Assembly (NCBI GenBank): GCA_027452145.1
Contig: DAIDHB010000556.1
Location: forward strand, 62,001 to 126,000
DNA: 64,000 nucleotides
Direction: 5' to 3'
Origin: Planctomycetales bacterium
GTDB taxonomy: Bacteria; Planctomycetota; Planctomycetia; Isosphaerales; Isosphaeraceae
Part shown: in pieces, positions 26,082 through 35,262 of the stretch
Layout of the letters: every line of letters begins with the position of its first letter
How positions within the stretch are numbered: the stretch's first letter is position 1
Notes under the pieces: model-generated
What the model was told of the DNA's origin: nothing
Databases searched by the model: none
What the model saw: the letters and a program-made list of their open reading frames with translations, nothing else
Program-made: the position numbers and the translations under genes

Positions 26082-28673
26082 ATGGTGATGCAGGTGGAAT
26101 GCCCGTCGTGCCGCGCGGCGATCCGGGTGCGTGCCGAGCACGCCGGGCGTCGCGGGCGTTGCCCGCACTGTCAGGCGATGTTCGCCGTGCCCGCTCCGTC
26201 CGCGGCGGAGCCCGAGCTGGCCTGGGTGGCCGCGCCCGAGGCGCCGTTCGATGTGGATGCGGCGCCGACGCCGGGGCCGGAATCGCCGCCCATGCCCGAT
26301 CCTGTTCCCGCGGCCGAGAGTGTCCCGGTCGAGGATGACGGCGCCTATGCGCTGGCCGATGCGCCGCGGCGGGCGAAGACCGTCAAGGCCCGAGCCGGGG
26401 GATTGAGCGAGGCGGGATTCGGCGCGCGGGGCGTCGCCGAGGCGGCCGCGCCGACGCGGCGGACGCTCCACGCCCGCGAGATGCTCGCCGCCTTCGTCGA
26501 CCGGATCGAGCCGTTCCGGCCGGCGCTGGGTTACCGGCTGTGGATCCTGATCGTCGCCGCCGTGATGGTGCTCTTGCCCCTTGTGTACGTGGCGCTGATC
26601 GTGCTCGTCGGGCTGGCGACCGCCTATCACGCGGTGCACAACATCACCATCCTGACGGCCGTGCGCGGCGCGGCGGTGAAGATCGCGCTGCTCATCTATG
26701 CCGCGCCGCTGGTCGCCGGGGCGATGACCGTGCTGCTGATGATCAAGCCGCTGTTCGCCCGGCCGGCGCGGGGGCCGAAGGCGCGATCGCTCGACCCCGG
26801 CGAGGAGCCGCTGCTCCACGCGTTCGTGGACGGGGTGTGCGCCTCCGTCGGCGCGCCGAGGCCGGCGCGGATCGAGGTCGACTGCCAGGTGAATGCCTCG
26901 GCGGCCCGCGAGGGGGGATTGCTGGGCATCGTGGGCGGCCGGCTGATCCTGACGATCGGACTGCCACTCGTGGCGGGCCTGTCGCTCAAGCAGTTCGCCG
27001 GCGTGCTGGCGCATGAGTTCGGCCATTTCTCCCAGGGCGCGGGGATGCGGCTGTATTCGCTCATCATGCGCGTGAATCTCTGGTTCGCGCGAGTCGTGTA
27101 CCAGCGCGACCAGTGGGACGAGACGCTCGCGGAATGGTCGTCGCACGAGCACGGCCTCTACATCTTCCTGGGCTGGGTCTGCCGGCTGGCGGTCTGGCTG
27201 GCGCGGCGGGTGCTGTGGGTCCTGATGACGATCGGGCATGTGGTCAGCGGGTTCCTGTCGCGGCAGATGGAGTTCGACGCCGACCGGTACCAGGCGCGGA
27301 TGGTGGGCGGGGCGTGCTTCGCCGACACCATGTGGCAGGTCCGCCTGCTGTCGCTGGCCGCGAACGGGGCCGGCGCCGACCTGAACACAAGCTGGCAGCA
27401 GCGCCGGCTGCCGGACAATTACCCGAAGCTGGTGATGACGAACATCCCCCAGATCCCGCAGGAGGTGGTGACCGCGCTGCGCCAGGATATCGAGACGACC
27501 TCCAGCGGGCTGTTCGACACGCACCCCTGTGCCCGGGACCGGATCGCCTCGGCGCGGCGCGAGGCGCCCGGCGACGGCATCTTCCACCTGGACGGCCCGG
27601 CGACCGACGTCTTCCGCGACTTCGACGCGCTGGCGAAGGGGGCGTCGTTCGACATGTACCGCGCCTCGCTGGGGAACCAGATCGCACCCGAGCAGCTCTT
27701 CGAGGTGGCCGAGCTGGTCGAGAGCCAGGCCGCGGTGCAGGAGGGGATCGAGGCCGCCGGGCGGTTCTTCCTGGCGTCGCTCGACCCGGCCCGGCGGCTG
27801 CCGCTGCCGGCGGACTACCCCGCGGCGCCGGCCGATCCCAGGGCCGCCGGCCGGCTGCTGCCGCGGGCCCGATCGACGCTCCAGGCCGTGCGCGAGGATT
27901 ATCGCGCGACCAGCCGCCAGCTCCTCGAGCTGGGCAACCGCCTGGTCCAGGCCGAGCTGGCGCTGACGCTGCTAAAGGCCGACGTGAAGATCAAGGCATC
28001 CGACTACGACCTGAAATCGGCGACGGTGCCGGCCGCCGAGTCGGCGCGCGACCAGGCCGAGGCCGGCGTCCGCCGGATCGACGAGGCCGACGGCACGGAT
28101 CCGTTCGCCGCGACCGCCGCGGGCCGGCTGACCGCCGTGCTGGGGCTCCTCGAGGTCGACCGGCTGGCCGACCGCGTGCCCGACGGCCGCGACCGCCGCG
28201 ACGAGGCGAGGGCCGTCTATCGGTGCACCGCACATCTGGCGGGCCTGATGCCCCAGCTCGCGAGGCTGGCGCGCTCGCGGGCCGTCCTGCTGGGCACGCT
28301 CGAGGTCTTCCAGTCCGGCGGCGACCCCAAGAACCAGCCGAGGATCAACGCGGTCCTCCGCGCCGCCTCGTCGCTGCGCGACCGGCTCGAGGAATCGCGG
28401 TGGATGGTGGGCGACTCGGTGGAATATCCGTTCGAGCACGCCCAGGAGGACATGACGCTCGGCAAGTTCGCGTTCCCCCCGGTGATGCCCGACAAGCAGG
28501 ATATCAACGGCCTGCTCGAGGGCTCGGCCGAAGCGATCAACCACCTGGTGATGCTGTACCGCCGGGCCCTGGGTCGGCTGGCGATCACGGCCGAGGAAGT
28601 CGAGCGCGCCATGGGCCTGTCGCCGATCGTCGCCGAGGAGGCCGAGGAAGCGAACGCGGCGGCGGGGGCGTGA
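26082..28673 (+). CDS. Membrane M48-family metallopeptidase with N-terminal zinc ribbon
   Basis: The 863-residue protein starts with a zinc ribbon (CPSC at residues about 6-9, CPHC at about 28-31), then a disordered acidic linker (40-125). Two hydrophobic segments at about 150-180 and 205-230 are followed by the peptidase domain: HEFGH at 311-315 and the third zinc ligand Glu397 in MEFDADRYQ. This is the M48 (Ste24/HtpX) signature. Two further hydrophobic stretches lie between these motifs (about 365-390). The long C-terminal helical part (about 460-850) has no recognised domain. It may degrade or process membrane proteins. The ATG at 26082 and one six bases downstream are both possible. Confidence 0.88.
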   Translation: MVMQVECPSCRAAIRVRAEHAGRRGRCPHCQAMFAVPAPSAAEPELAWVAAPEAPFDVDAAPTPGPESPPMPDPVPAAESVPVEDDGAYALADAPRRAKTVKARAGGLSEAGFGARGVAEAAAPTRRTLHAREMLAAFVDRIEPFRPALGYRLWILIVAAVMVLLPLVYVALIVLVGLATAYHAVHNITILTAVRGAAVKIALLIYAAPLVAGAMTVLLMIKPLFARPARGPKARSLDPGEEPLLHAFVDGVCASVGAPRPARIEVDCQVNASAAREGGLLGIVGGRLILTIGLPLVAGLSLKQFAGVLAHEFGHFSQGAGMRLYSLIMRVNLWFARVVYQRDQWDETLAEWSSHEHGLYIFLGWVCRLAVWLARRVLWVLMTIGHVVSGFLSRQMEFDADRYQARMVGGACFADTMWQVRLLSLAANGAGADLNTSWQQRRLPDNYPKLVMTNIPQIPQEVVTALRQDIETTSSGLFDTHPCARDRIASARREAPGDGIFHLDGPATDVFRDFDALAKGASFDMYRASLGNQIAPEQLFEVAELVESQAAVQEGIEAAGRFFLASLDPARRLPLPADYPAAPADPRAAGRLLPRARSTLQAVREDYRATSRQLLELGNRLVQAELALTLLKADVKIKASDYDLKSATVPAAESARDQAEAGVRRIDEADGTDPFAATAAGRLTAVLGLLEVDRLADRVPDGRDRRDEARAVYRCTAHLAGLMPQLARLARSRAVLLGTLEVFQSGGDPKNQPRINAVLRAASSLRDRLEESRWMVGDSVEYPFEHAQEDMTLGKFAFPPVMPDKQDINGLLEGSAEAINHLVMLYRRALGRLAITAEEVERAMGLSPIVAEEAEEANAAAGA

Positions 28674-28685
28674 GCACTCGACCGA

Positions 28686-29094
28686 TCACGGCACCAGCCA
28701 GTCCGCCAACCTCAGGCCCGGGATATGGGCGTAGTCCTGCGTATTGTGCGTCACGAGTGTCAGGTCGTGGACGAAGGCCGTCGCGGCATTCATCACGTCC
28801 ATGCCGGGGGCCGGAAGCCCGCGATCCAGCAGGGGCGCCCGGATGACGCCGAAGGTGTAGGCCACGTCGTAGGTCGCCTCGAGGATCGTCGTATCCTTCA
28901 ACATGGCGAGCAACGCCGGCAGCAAGCGATGCGATGCGATGCGATGCGCGGATGCTGAGGACACCCGAGAACAATTCGCCGACCGTGATGACGGAGACGT
29001 GAAGCTGGCCGCCGTACTGGAGGAACCGGCTCTCTACGTTCCTATCCCCCTTGAGGTAGGCCGAGCAGATGTCGGTATCGAGAAGGAAGCTCAT
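28686..29094 (-). pseudogene. vapC: PIN-domain toxin (VapC type), out of frame at a GCGAT pentamer repeat
   Basis: From ATG 29094 the frame gives MSFLLDTDICSAYLKGD and SVITVGELFSGVL, the first two acidic motifs of a PIN ribonuclease. At the pentamer run 28926-28945 the frame diverges. The rest of the domain (LLPALLAMLKDTTILEATYD, AAPLLDRGLPAPGMDVMNAA-like PAPGMDVMNAATAFVHDLTL, VTHNTQDYAHIPGL, DWLVP) is in another frame and ends at 28686. Deleting two of the four pentamers restores a 132-residue protein with VLSIRASHRLLPALLA at the junction, matching family spacing; adding one pentamer would do the same. As read, translation stays open in the wrong frame to 28585. The start overlaps the antitoxin stop (ATGA). 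Confidence 0.88.
28926..28945. repeat. Pentanucleotide tandem repeat (GCGAT) x4 inside the toxin gene
   Basis: Four perfect GCGAT units followed by GCG. The coding strand reads as ATCGC units. A change of one or two units moves the reading frame, so it is a candidate contingency locus. Confidence 0.9.
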
Positions 29095-29417
29095 AGGCCG
29101 GTGGGCCTCCGCTCGAGCTTGCGTTGGGCGCGAGTCCATTCGAGGAAACGGTCCACCTCCTCCGCATCCTCGGCCCAGGCTCCAAATGCCCGACGCAGGC
29201 CCTCGCCGGGCGGCAAATCCTTGACCTCCGCCCAGGCCTCATCCCAGCGACGACTTGCCTCCTCGGAGACGAACACACCCGGCCGAAGCGGAATCCATTT
29301 CGTCACCGGCTCGACCGTGACCGCGACTTCCTGACCGTCCGGCAAGCCGGCTTCCTGATCGAGTTCAATGGTCCTCCCGCGGATCACACCCCTGAGCGTG
29401 GAAGGCGAACCTGTCAT
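29091..29417 (-). CDS. Antitoxin partner of the PIN toxin
   Basis: The 108-residue protein begins with a DUF104-like strand region (RGVIRGRTIELDQEAGLPDGQ, then EVAVTVEPV), as in many antitoxins encoded ahead of PIN toxins. The C-terminal half (EEASRRWDEAWAEVKDLP, EEVDRFLEWTRAQRKL) is helical and charged and probably wraps the toxin. It overlaps the toxin start by four bases, the standard order antitoxin then toxin. ATG 29417 has AAAGGGAG ahead. Regulation is probably by autorepression from its own promoter, but a distinct operator was not found. Confidence 0.78.
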   Translation of the reverse strand: MTGSPSTLRGVIRGRTIELDQEAGLPDGQEVAVTVEPVTKWIPLRPGVFVSEEASRRWDEAWAEVKDLPPGEGLRRAFGAWAEDAEEVDRFLEWTRAQRKLERRPTGL

Positions 29418-29454
29418 GGGAGACTCCCTTTCACTCGCCCCGTCCGGCGTGGTT

Positions 29455-29479
29455 CTGGTCTGGTCTGGTCTGGTCTGGC
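29455..29479. repeat. Pentanucleotide repeat (CTGGT) x4-5 upstream of the toxin-antitoxin operon
   Basis: Four perfect CTGGT units and a fifth CTGGC lie 38-62 bp upstream of the antitoxin start, in the likely promoter region. A unit change here would alter promoter spacing. Confidence 0.8.
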
Positions 29480-29573
29480 ATCGGGATGCGGCCGCCCGCG
29501 GCCTAGCCGGGGCAAGGGCGATGCAGCGTCAGTCGTCCTATCCCCCGCCATTATATTACGCGAGCACGAAAGG

Positions 29574-29632
29574 AGGACGGGCTTTCTTGCCCGACGCTTT
29601 GGCCTCGCGGGGCTGGAGAGCCCGACCGACTT
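29574..29632. repeat. GGGCTTTC/GAGAGCCC palindromic repeat
   Basis: GACGGGCTTTCTTGCCCGAC faces GGCTGGAGAGCCCGACC. It belongs to the same loose family as the elements at 33545-33599, 43591-43656, 46013-46103, 49066-49122 and 58854-58957. Confidence 0.65.
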
Positions 29633-29682
29633 GAGATTCGTTCTCTCCAACAGCCGGGCGGAGCTCAGGCCATCCCGCCCGT

Positions 29683-32487
29683 TCACTTCTTCTTCGCCAC
29701 CGGCTCGACCGGGACCACCAGGTCTCCGCGCATCTCGCCGGGCATCAGGAACAACCCCTGGTCGTCGCGGCCGTCGGGGCCGGCGCTGTAGATCAGGTAG
29801 GTCTCGCTCGGCCAGGCGGGAGGATGCCAGTTCAGCGCGTCCCTCCTCGGAAGATCGAGCGACCGGGCGAGCGTCGTGTAGCCGAACGGCTTGCCCGTGA
29901 ACGGGTCGAGCGGCAGGGCGGGCAGCTCCGAGGGCACCAGGTCCTCGAGCTTCGCCGGGAATTTCCCGTCGTGGCCGAGCATCCACGAGCGGGCCGCCAT
30001 CACCTGCACGACGGCCCGCCGCATTGCCTCGTTTTCGTCGTCCCGCGAGATGAGCGCGGCGAAGTTGAATTGCAGGAGCCGCAGGAGCGCAAGGCGGTCC
30101 GCCTGGCCGATCTGCCCATAGACGTCGGTGTCGAGGTTGTAGCCTCGATTCAGCCGCTGCCAGGGCTCGAGTGTCGCGTGTTCGAGCCCCCTGGCCGTGA
30201 ACAGGCGATTCAGCCGCCGGACGCGGGTCAGCTCCCACGGCGTCGTCATCAGGTCCACAAGCAGGAACTTGTCGAACGTCGGCGCACGGCCCGAGCCCTC
30301 GCTCATGGAATTCACCAGGAACTCCTTCAGATCCTCATGCGGCAGGTCGACCGTGCGCTCGACCAGCACGCCCTCGGCCCGGATGACCTCGCTGGGCGGG
30401 ACCATGCGCGGCAGCGACAGATAAGCCCCGATCGCCCGGCGGAGCCGGTCGGGCGTCTGGCCGGCGGCGTTGGCCCAGTCGACCGCCAGGTCGAGCGCGA
30501 CGTGCTCGATGGTCAGCGCGGTGTACGCCTCCCAGCCCAACGCCTCCTGGCCGACCTGCCGGGCCATGCGCAAAAGGAGCACGACGTCGTCCCAGGCGGC
30601 CGCCAGGTCGCCGCGCGCAATGCGACGGAGCGCGTGGGCCTTCACCGCATCGGCCAGCCCGGTCAGCGGCGGGATCTCCCATCGGTCCTTCAACGTGAGC
30701 TTATCCGGCGAGAAGAACCAGCATTCGGGCCGCGCCACGGCGCGGCGGAGCAGGTCGAGCGCCTCGGGATGCTGATCGAGGTCAAGCGGCTCGCGGGAGC
30801 CCTGGTGGATCGACGCCCTGCCGAACTCGTTCGCGACCTGCCCGGCCTCACGATACAGCTCGGCCGCATTGAGCCCGGGCGGCACCGGCGCCGACGTCGC
30901 GACGGTCCACGCCGCGGGCCGCGTGATCGGGCCGAGGTCGGGAATGCTCCACGCCCGCCAGCCCGCCAGGCCGGCCAGGCTCACCATCTTCACGCCCACG
31001 ACCAGGAGCGCGAGCCGGATCCAACGTCCCGGCGCGGGGCGCTCGAGCAGCCAGTCGCCGCACCACGCCCATGAGATGAATACCAGCGCCGCCGGCAGCA
31101 CGAACAGCCCCCAGATCGGGATCATCCCGGCCGCGAAGAGGCCCATCTGTACGCCGACCATCACCAGCGCGACCACCAGCGCCACCGTCCACGCCGTGAT
31201 CCCGCGCGGGATCGCCATCCCGCAGACCAATCCCACGGCGAAGACCAGCGCGAGGTTCAGGCCGAAGAGGAGCCAGGGGGACACGCCTCCCGTCCGTTGC
31301 GGCCAGGCGAGACCCAGCGCGAAGATCGTGAGCGCGGGCGCCAGCGCCAGCGCCGTGCCGATGAACCAGGTCAACAGCTTCGCCAGCCAGACCAGCCGCG
31401 GCCGGGCCCCGTGATGCACGAGGAACCGGTACGTCCGCCGCTGACTCTCCAGGCCAAAGGCGCTCACGCCCCCGACCAGGGCGATCAGCCCCGTGCCCAC
31501 CACGAACGGCGCATCGTCGTGGGCGGAATACGGCATGCCGCCCAGCAGGCCCGCCGCGACCGCCGCCCCGATCAGCATCAGCCCCGCCCAGATCCATCGG
31601 CCCTCGCGCCGGGTCTCGCGCGACAGGCGGAGCAGTTCGGTAAGCGTCGACCGCGGCCGGGGCTGGTCGGCCGACCACGCGGCCGGCGGGATCACGCGGC
31701 CGGCGGCGGGCATCGGCGAGGCGATCGCGTGCACGGGCGACAGGACAGCCGCGGCCGTCGGCGACATCTCGGCCTCGACTGGCGGCACCGGCGATCGAGC
31801 TGCCTCCCGCACCAACCCCGAACCCGTCACCACGACGGGCGAGCGGAATTCCAGCCCGAACGATCGGAAACGCCGGCGCCTCGCCCACAGGAACGCCACC
31901 CACGAGAGCGCGGCCAGCACCAGCGCCACCAGGGCGTTGGTCTGCATCGCCGTGTAGGGATCGCGATACTGGCTCCCCACCATGTAGGCGGCGATCGTCG
32001 TCATCAGGATCGCCCCGATCGCGGCGACGAGCGCGCTTTCGAGGATCGACGAGAAGAACAGCCCCCACGCGAACCCCTGGAGCAGCACGACCGCCAGCGG
32101 CAGCGGGTCGCCGCCGTGGCCGATCCTCCACACCAATCCTGGTTTGTCGACGCCCATCGTCGCCAGCCCCAGAAGCAGCAGCATCATGGCCAGCGTCGAG
32201 ACCAGCCCGAACGACACCTTGCCCGCCCACACGGTCCGGCGCGGGGCCGGCAGGACGTCCAGCAGCCGCAGCGTGCCGGTCTCGCGCTCGCCCGCGAAGG
32301 CCGCCGCGCCGACGGCGAACGCATACAGCCCCGCGCAGCCGATCGCCAGCAGGCCGAGTGTGCTGTCGCGCACATTCTCGCTGCCGTAGTGCACAATCAG
32401 GGCGTCGCCCGCCAGCGCGACGAGGACCAGGAAACCCCAGATCGGCCAGAACTGCCGCGCGTCCTTCCACCACAATCGCATGTACAT
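29683..32487 (-). CDS. ABC-2 type permease with a large extracytoplasmic or cytoplasmic C-terminal domain
   Basis: The 934-residue protein has a membrane half with about twelve hydrophobic segments: one at residues 13-35, GLLAIGCAGLYAFAVGAAAFA with GERETGTLRLLDVLPAPRRT (typical ABC-2 loop), then helices at about 100-190 and a second cluster at about 300-500. After residue 520 a soluble region continues to the end, with helical repeats and a type-II pseudopilin-like C-terminus (WMLGHDGKFPAKLEDLVPSE, LPLDPFTGKPFGYTTL), the latter a motif often seen on planctomycete proteins. It ends an operon after a GntR regulator and an ABC ATPase, so it should be the membrane partner of that ATPase. Substrate unknown; export of an antibiotic or envelope component is a common role. 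Confidence 0.85.
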   Translation of the reverse strand: MYMRLWWKDARQFWPIWGFLVLVALAGDALIVHYGSENVRDSTLGLLAIGCAGLYAFAVGAAAFAGERETGTLRLLDVLPAPRRTVWAGKVSFGLVSTLAMMLLLLGLATMGVDKPGLVWRIGHGGDPLPLAVVLLQGFAWGLFFSSILESALVAAIGAILMTTIAAYMVGSQYRDPYTAMQTNALVALVLAALSWVAFLWARRRRFRSFGLEFRSPVVVTGSGLVREAARSPVPPVEAEMSPTAAAVLSPVHAIASPMPAAGRVIPPAAWSADQPRPRSTLTELLRLSRETRREGRWIWAGLMLIGAAVAAGLLGGMPYSAHDDAPFVVGTGLIALVGGVSAFGLESQRRTYRFLVHHGARPRLVWLAKLLTWFIGTALALAPALTIFALGLAWPQRTGGVSPWLLFGLNLALVFAVGLVCGMAIPRGITAWTVALVVALVMVGVQMGLFAAGMIPIWGLFVLPAALVFISWAWCGDWLLERPAPGRWIRLALLVVGVKMVSLAGLAGWRAWSIPDLGPITRPAAWTVATSAPVPPGLNAAELYREAGQVANEFGRASIHQGSREPLDLDQHPEALDLLRRAVARPECWFFSPDKLTLKDRWEIPPLTGLADAVKAHALRRIARGDLAAAWDDVVLLLRMARQVGQEALGWEAYTALTIEHVALDLAVDWANAAGQTPDRLRRAIGAYLSLPRMVPPSEVIRAEGVLVERTVDLPHEDLKEFLVNSMSEGSGRAPTFDKFLLVDLMTTPWELTRVRRLNRLFTARGLEHATLEPWQRLNRGYNLDTDVYGQIGQADRLALLRLLQFNFAALISRDDENEAMRRAVVQVMAARSWMLGHDGKFPAKLEDLVPSELPALPLDPFTGKPFGYTTLARSLDLPRRDALNWHPPAWPSETYLIYSAGPDGRDDQGLFLMPGEMRGDLVVPVEPVAKKK

Positions 32488-32544
32488 GGGACGTTCGCTC
32501 CCGAAGCTGATTCTGTCAGGATCGTCTCCGTTGTGTCGGGGCTT

Positions 32545-33507
32545 TTACGCCACGTGCATGACCCGCGGCGGCGCCGGGCGCTCGGGGCGTCGGCCTCGCA
32601 TGTAGCCAATGTAGATCTCCTCGAGCGAGGGCGTCTCGATCTCGAGCGCCTCGATGCCCGGCACGGCGCGCAGGGCCTCACAGGCCGAGCGTTCCGCGGC
32701 GCGGACCAGCCAGCGCGCCTGCCTCGGGGCGTCCTCGGCGTCGATCAGCTCCAGGCCGCGGCCCTCGGGGGGCCCCGCGGCATGGTCGCGGCTGGCGAAC
32801 ATCACCGAGACCAGAAATGTGTGTGCCTTCAGGTCATCGAGCGGCTCGGCGAGGATCAGCCTCCCCTTGTGCACGAGCGCCACGTGGCTGGCGACCCGCT
32901 CGACCTCGGCGATCTGGTGGCTGGAGAGCAGCACCGTCCGCCCCGCCCCGGCGAGGTCGACCATGCTCTCGAGGAACTCGCGCCGGACCAGCAAGTCCAG
33001 CCCCGAGGTCGGCTCGTCCAGGATCAACAACGGCGGGTCCGACGCCAGCGCGAGCGACAGCGACACCTTCGCCCGCATCCCCTTCGACAGCGCCTTGATC
33101 TTCCGCTTCGGCGGCAGCTCGAAGCCGTGGATCAGCTCGTTGTACCGCGACAAAAACCCGGCCGTCGTGCCGTCCGGATCCAGGTGGAACGCCGAGGCGA
33201 ACCAGCCGATCTCGGACACCGTCATCCAGTCGTAAAGGATCGGCGCCTCGGGCACGTATCCGGTGCGCCGGCGGACGTCGAAGCCCTGCCGCGTCGGATC
33301 CAGCCCCAGCACCTCGATCCGCCCCGCGCTGGGCTGGACCAGGCCCAGAATCGTCTGGATCGTCGTCGTCTTCCCCGCCCCGTTCTCGCCCAGCAGGCCG
33401 AAGACGGCTCCCTCGGGGACCTCCAGCGTCAGGCCATCGACGGCCGCCTGGCCCCGGTACCGCTTCACCAGCCCATCGACCCGGATCACCGCGCCCGCGT
33501 GTGCCAT
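32545..33507 (-). CDS. ABC transporter ATP-binding protein
   Basis: The 320-residue ATPase has Walker A GENGAGKTT (near residue 38), a Q-loop region (YVPEAPILYDWMTVSE), signature LSKGMRAKVSLSLAL, Walker B LLILDEPTSGLD and a switch histidine in LLSSHQIAEVE. C-terminal residues about 210-320 are the usual ABC-2 regulatory tail. ATG 33507 is chosen because GGAAGGGGGGG lies just upstream; longer frames begin inside a repetitive palindrome. It follows the GntR gene and precedes the permease by 57 bp. Confidence 0.93.
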   Translation of the reverse strand: MAHAGAVIRVDGLVKRYRGQAAVDGLTLEVPEGAVFGLLGENGAGKTTTIQTILGLVQPSAGRIEVLGLDPTRQGFDVRRRTGYVPEAPILYDWMTVSEIGWFASAFHLDPDGTTAGFLSRYNELIHGFELPPKRKIKALSKGMRAKVSLSLALASDPPLLILDEPTSGLDLLVRREFLESMVDLAGAGRTVLLSSHQIAEVERVASHVALVHKGRLILAEPLDDLKAHTFLVSVMFASRDHAAGPPEGRGLELIDAEDAPRQARWLVRAAERSACEALRAVPGIEALEIETPSLEEIYIGYMRGRRPERPAPPRVMHVA

Positions 33508-33544
33508 GCCGTCCCCCCCCTTCCTGCGAGAAAGAATCCGAAGT

Positions 33545-33599
33545 AGGTCGGGCATTCTTGCCCGACAAGGCTCGAGTGTCGGGCAAGAATGCCCGACCT
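33545..33599. repeat. Perfect palindrome AGGTCGGGCATTCTTGCCCGAC
   Basis: Left arm 33545-33566 and right arm 33578-33599 are perfect 22-bp reverse complements around an 11-bp loop. Each arm also holds an inner palindrome (GTCGGGCA facing TGCCCGAC). It lies between the GntR and ATPase genes. Confidence 0.9.
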
Positions 33600-33614
33600 C
33601 CATTCTGACCGGAG

Positions 33615-34037
33615 TTAGACATGTCCACGCCCAGGCCCGGCCGCACCGTTCTCCCCGGCGGCCGCGCGGCGGCACTCCTCGTGGAAGATGGCCTCGATCT
33701 CGGCGGGATCCATGCGGCCCTGCCGCGCCTCGTCAATCACGCGACGCAACCGCTGCCGCACCATCTCGCGCCTTGCCTCGCGGCACCGCTCCACGGCGCC
33801 CTCGGCCACCTGCAACCCCATCCCCCGCACCGACTCGAGCAACCCCTCGGCCTGGAGGTCACGATAAGCCCTCGCCACCGTGTTGGGATTCACCACCAAC
33901 TGCTTCGACAGGTCGCGCACCGAGGGCACCATCTCCCCCGGCCGCAACGCCCCCCCGGCCACCGCGAACCGCACCCGGTCCGCGATCTGCCCGTAAATCG
34001 GCCGCTCATCCGCCGCGTTCAGGTCGAGTATGATCAT
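33615..34037 (-). CDS. GntR-family (YtrA-like) transcriptional regulator
   Basis: The 140-residue protein has the GntR winged helix: RPIYGQIADRVRFAVAGGALRPGE, PSVRDLSKQLVVNPNTVARAY as recognition region, and GLLESVRGMGLQVAEGA as wing. A short helical C-terminus without ligand domain places it in the YtrA subgroup, whose members repress adjacent ABC transporter genes. Start ATG 34037 fits the domain; TAGGAGGGCGAGGC lies ahead. It heads the operon with the ABC ATPase and permease, so autoregulation of the operon is likely. Confidence 0.9.
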   Translation of the reverse strand: MIILDLNAADERPIYGQIADRVRFAVAGGALRPGEMVPSVRDLSKQLVVNPNTVARAYRDLQAEGLLESVRGMGLQVAEGAVERCREARREMVRQRLRRVIDEARQGRMDPAEIEAIFHEECRRAAAGENGAAGPGRGHV

Positions 34038-34064
34038 TCGCCTCGCCCTCCTACCGTATGACCT

Positions 34065-34077
34065 CACTAGTACAGTG
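34065..34077. promoter_or_regulatory. Candidate GntR operator CACTAGTACAGTG
   Basis: CACT and AGTG arms flank AGTAC, an imperfect palindrome of the kind bound by YtrA-type GntR regulators, 28 bp upstream of the regulator's start codon. No experimental support. Confidence 0.45.
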
Positions 34078-34293
34078 TATCAGACAGGCGTAGGGGAGTC
34101 AAGGGGATTCGCGCTCGATGAGCGGCGAGTGGGGCGTGGCAGCCCGGCCCCCCAGGTCTTCGGGACGGCGATGGCCTTTTCGGCCCTGATGGGCTCGACC
34201 CGTCCGCCTGCCCACCGGTGGCCCGGGTCTGTCGGGTGAGGGTATCCTGGACGGGAGGGGTTGAAGCGAGCGTCGAGGCAAGGGGGCCGGGGC

Positions 34294-34944
34294 ATGAACA
34301 CGCGATTCTGGTGCGCGCGATGCGGCCAGGCGTACGAGCGCCCGCGCGAACTGGCCGGCCGCCGCGCGCGGTGCGGATCCTGCGGCCACGTTCAGATGAT
34401 CCCCGAGCCCGTCGAAGCGGGATCGCCCACGAATGTCGACGCACAAGGGGAACTCGTCGCGCCGAGTAGCTACGCGCTCGAGCCCGTTCCCCCGCCGGTG
34501 CCGATCCAGGCCGGGTCGCCGGCGCCTTCCACGTCGGCTTCCGCGCCCGGCACTCGCCCGCGAATGTCTGCCCGACGGCGCGGCGCGGCCTGGCTCGACC
34601 ATCTGCGCGACCTCGCCGTCGAGGCCGGCCACCTGCAAGAGCTGAGCCTGCTGTTGCTGGTGCTCAGCCTGGTCGACCTGTTCGTCACGTATGCCCTGCT
34701 GCGGACGAGCCCTCGGTTCTTCGAGTCGAACCCGGTGGCGCTCTGGGTCTTCCGCCGGTGGAACATCGCCGGCATGGCGATTTTCAAGCTGGGCGCGATC
34801 GCCCTGGCCATCGCCATCGGCGAATTCGTCGAGCGCCGACGACCCGGCTGGGGCAAGGCCGTGCTGATGATCGGCTGCGCCGCGACCGCCGCGGTCGTCT
34901 GGCACGGGGCGAGGCTGTATCTCGGATCCGGACCGCTGCCGTGA
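34294..34944 (+). CDS. Zinc-ribbon membrane protein with DUF5658-like domain
   Basis: The 216-residue protein starts with a zinc ribbon (CARCGQ at about residue 7, CGSCGH at about 28), then a proline/serine-rich linker (to about 98). The C-terminal 100 residues form a membrane domain with helices at about 118-138 (LSLLLLVLSLVDLFVTYALL), 158-176 and 188-206; FESNPVALWVF is characteristic of DUF5658. No function known. ATG 34294 chosen over an in-frame TTG at 34261 because the zinc ribbon begins right after it. Confidence 0.75.
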   Translation: MNTRFWCARCGQAYERPRELAGRRARCGSCGHVQMIPEPVEAGSPTNVDAQGELVAPSSYALEPVPPPVPIQAGSPAPSTSASAPGTRPRMSARRRGAAWLDHLRDLAVEAGHLQELSLLLLVLSLVDLFVTYALLRTSPRFFESNPVALWVFRRWNIAGMAIFKLGAIALAIAIGEFVERRRPGWGKAVLMIGCAATAAVVWHGARLYLGSGPLP

Positions 34945-35262
34945 ATCTCCTCGGCCGGGCGGTCGGGCTTTCCGAGACCCCCGCTGGAGGCCAGCACCAA
35001 TCGCCCCGAAGGGCACGTGATCTCGGCGTTTGTCCCACGAGGGCGGTCGGACGGTGCAGGTGGGCGTTGGTGGCCGTTGCCCACCCGACAGGACGATCTC
35101 GGGGCCTTCCGGAACCGATTCTCGGCCCGCGGCATCGCCCCGGGTCGGAGGGCCTGATATAACCAGGCTTACCAGCCATGATACCGGCCAGGCGACGTGA
35201 TTCAGTCGGCCCGCGGGCGCGGGCCGGTGAACGTGGGCGACAGGCCGGCGGGAGGCGCAACG
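34945..35262. other. Region without a recognisable gene
   Basis: 318 bp between two same-strand genes. Short frames on both strands show no motif. The ribosome binding site of the next gene (GGAGGCGCAACG) lies at its end. Confidence 0.4.

Noticed and set aside
25140..27587. Minus-strand open frame of 815 codons
   Set aside because: It is opposite the His-rich gene and the M48 gene, both of which have firm motifs and ribosome binding sites.
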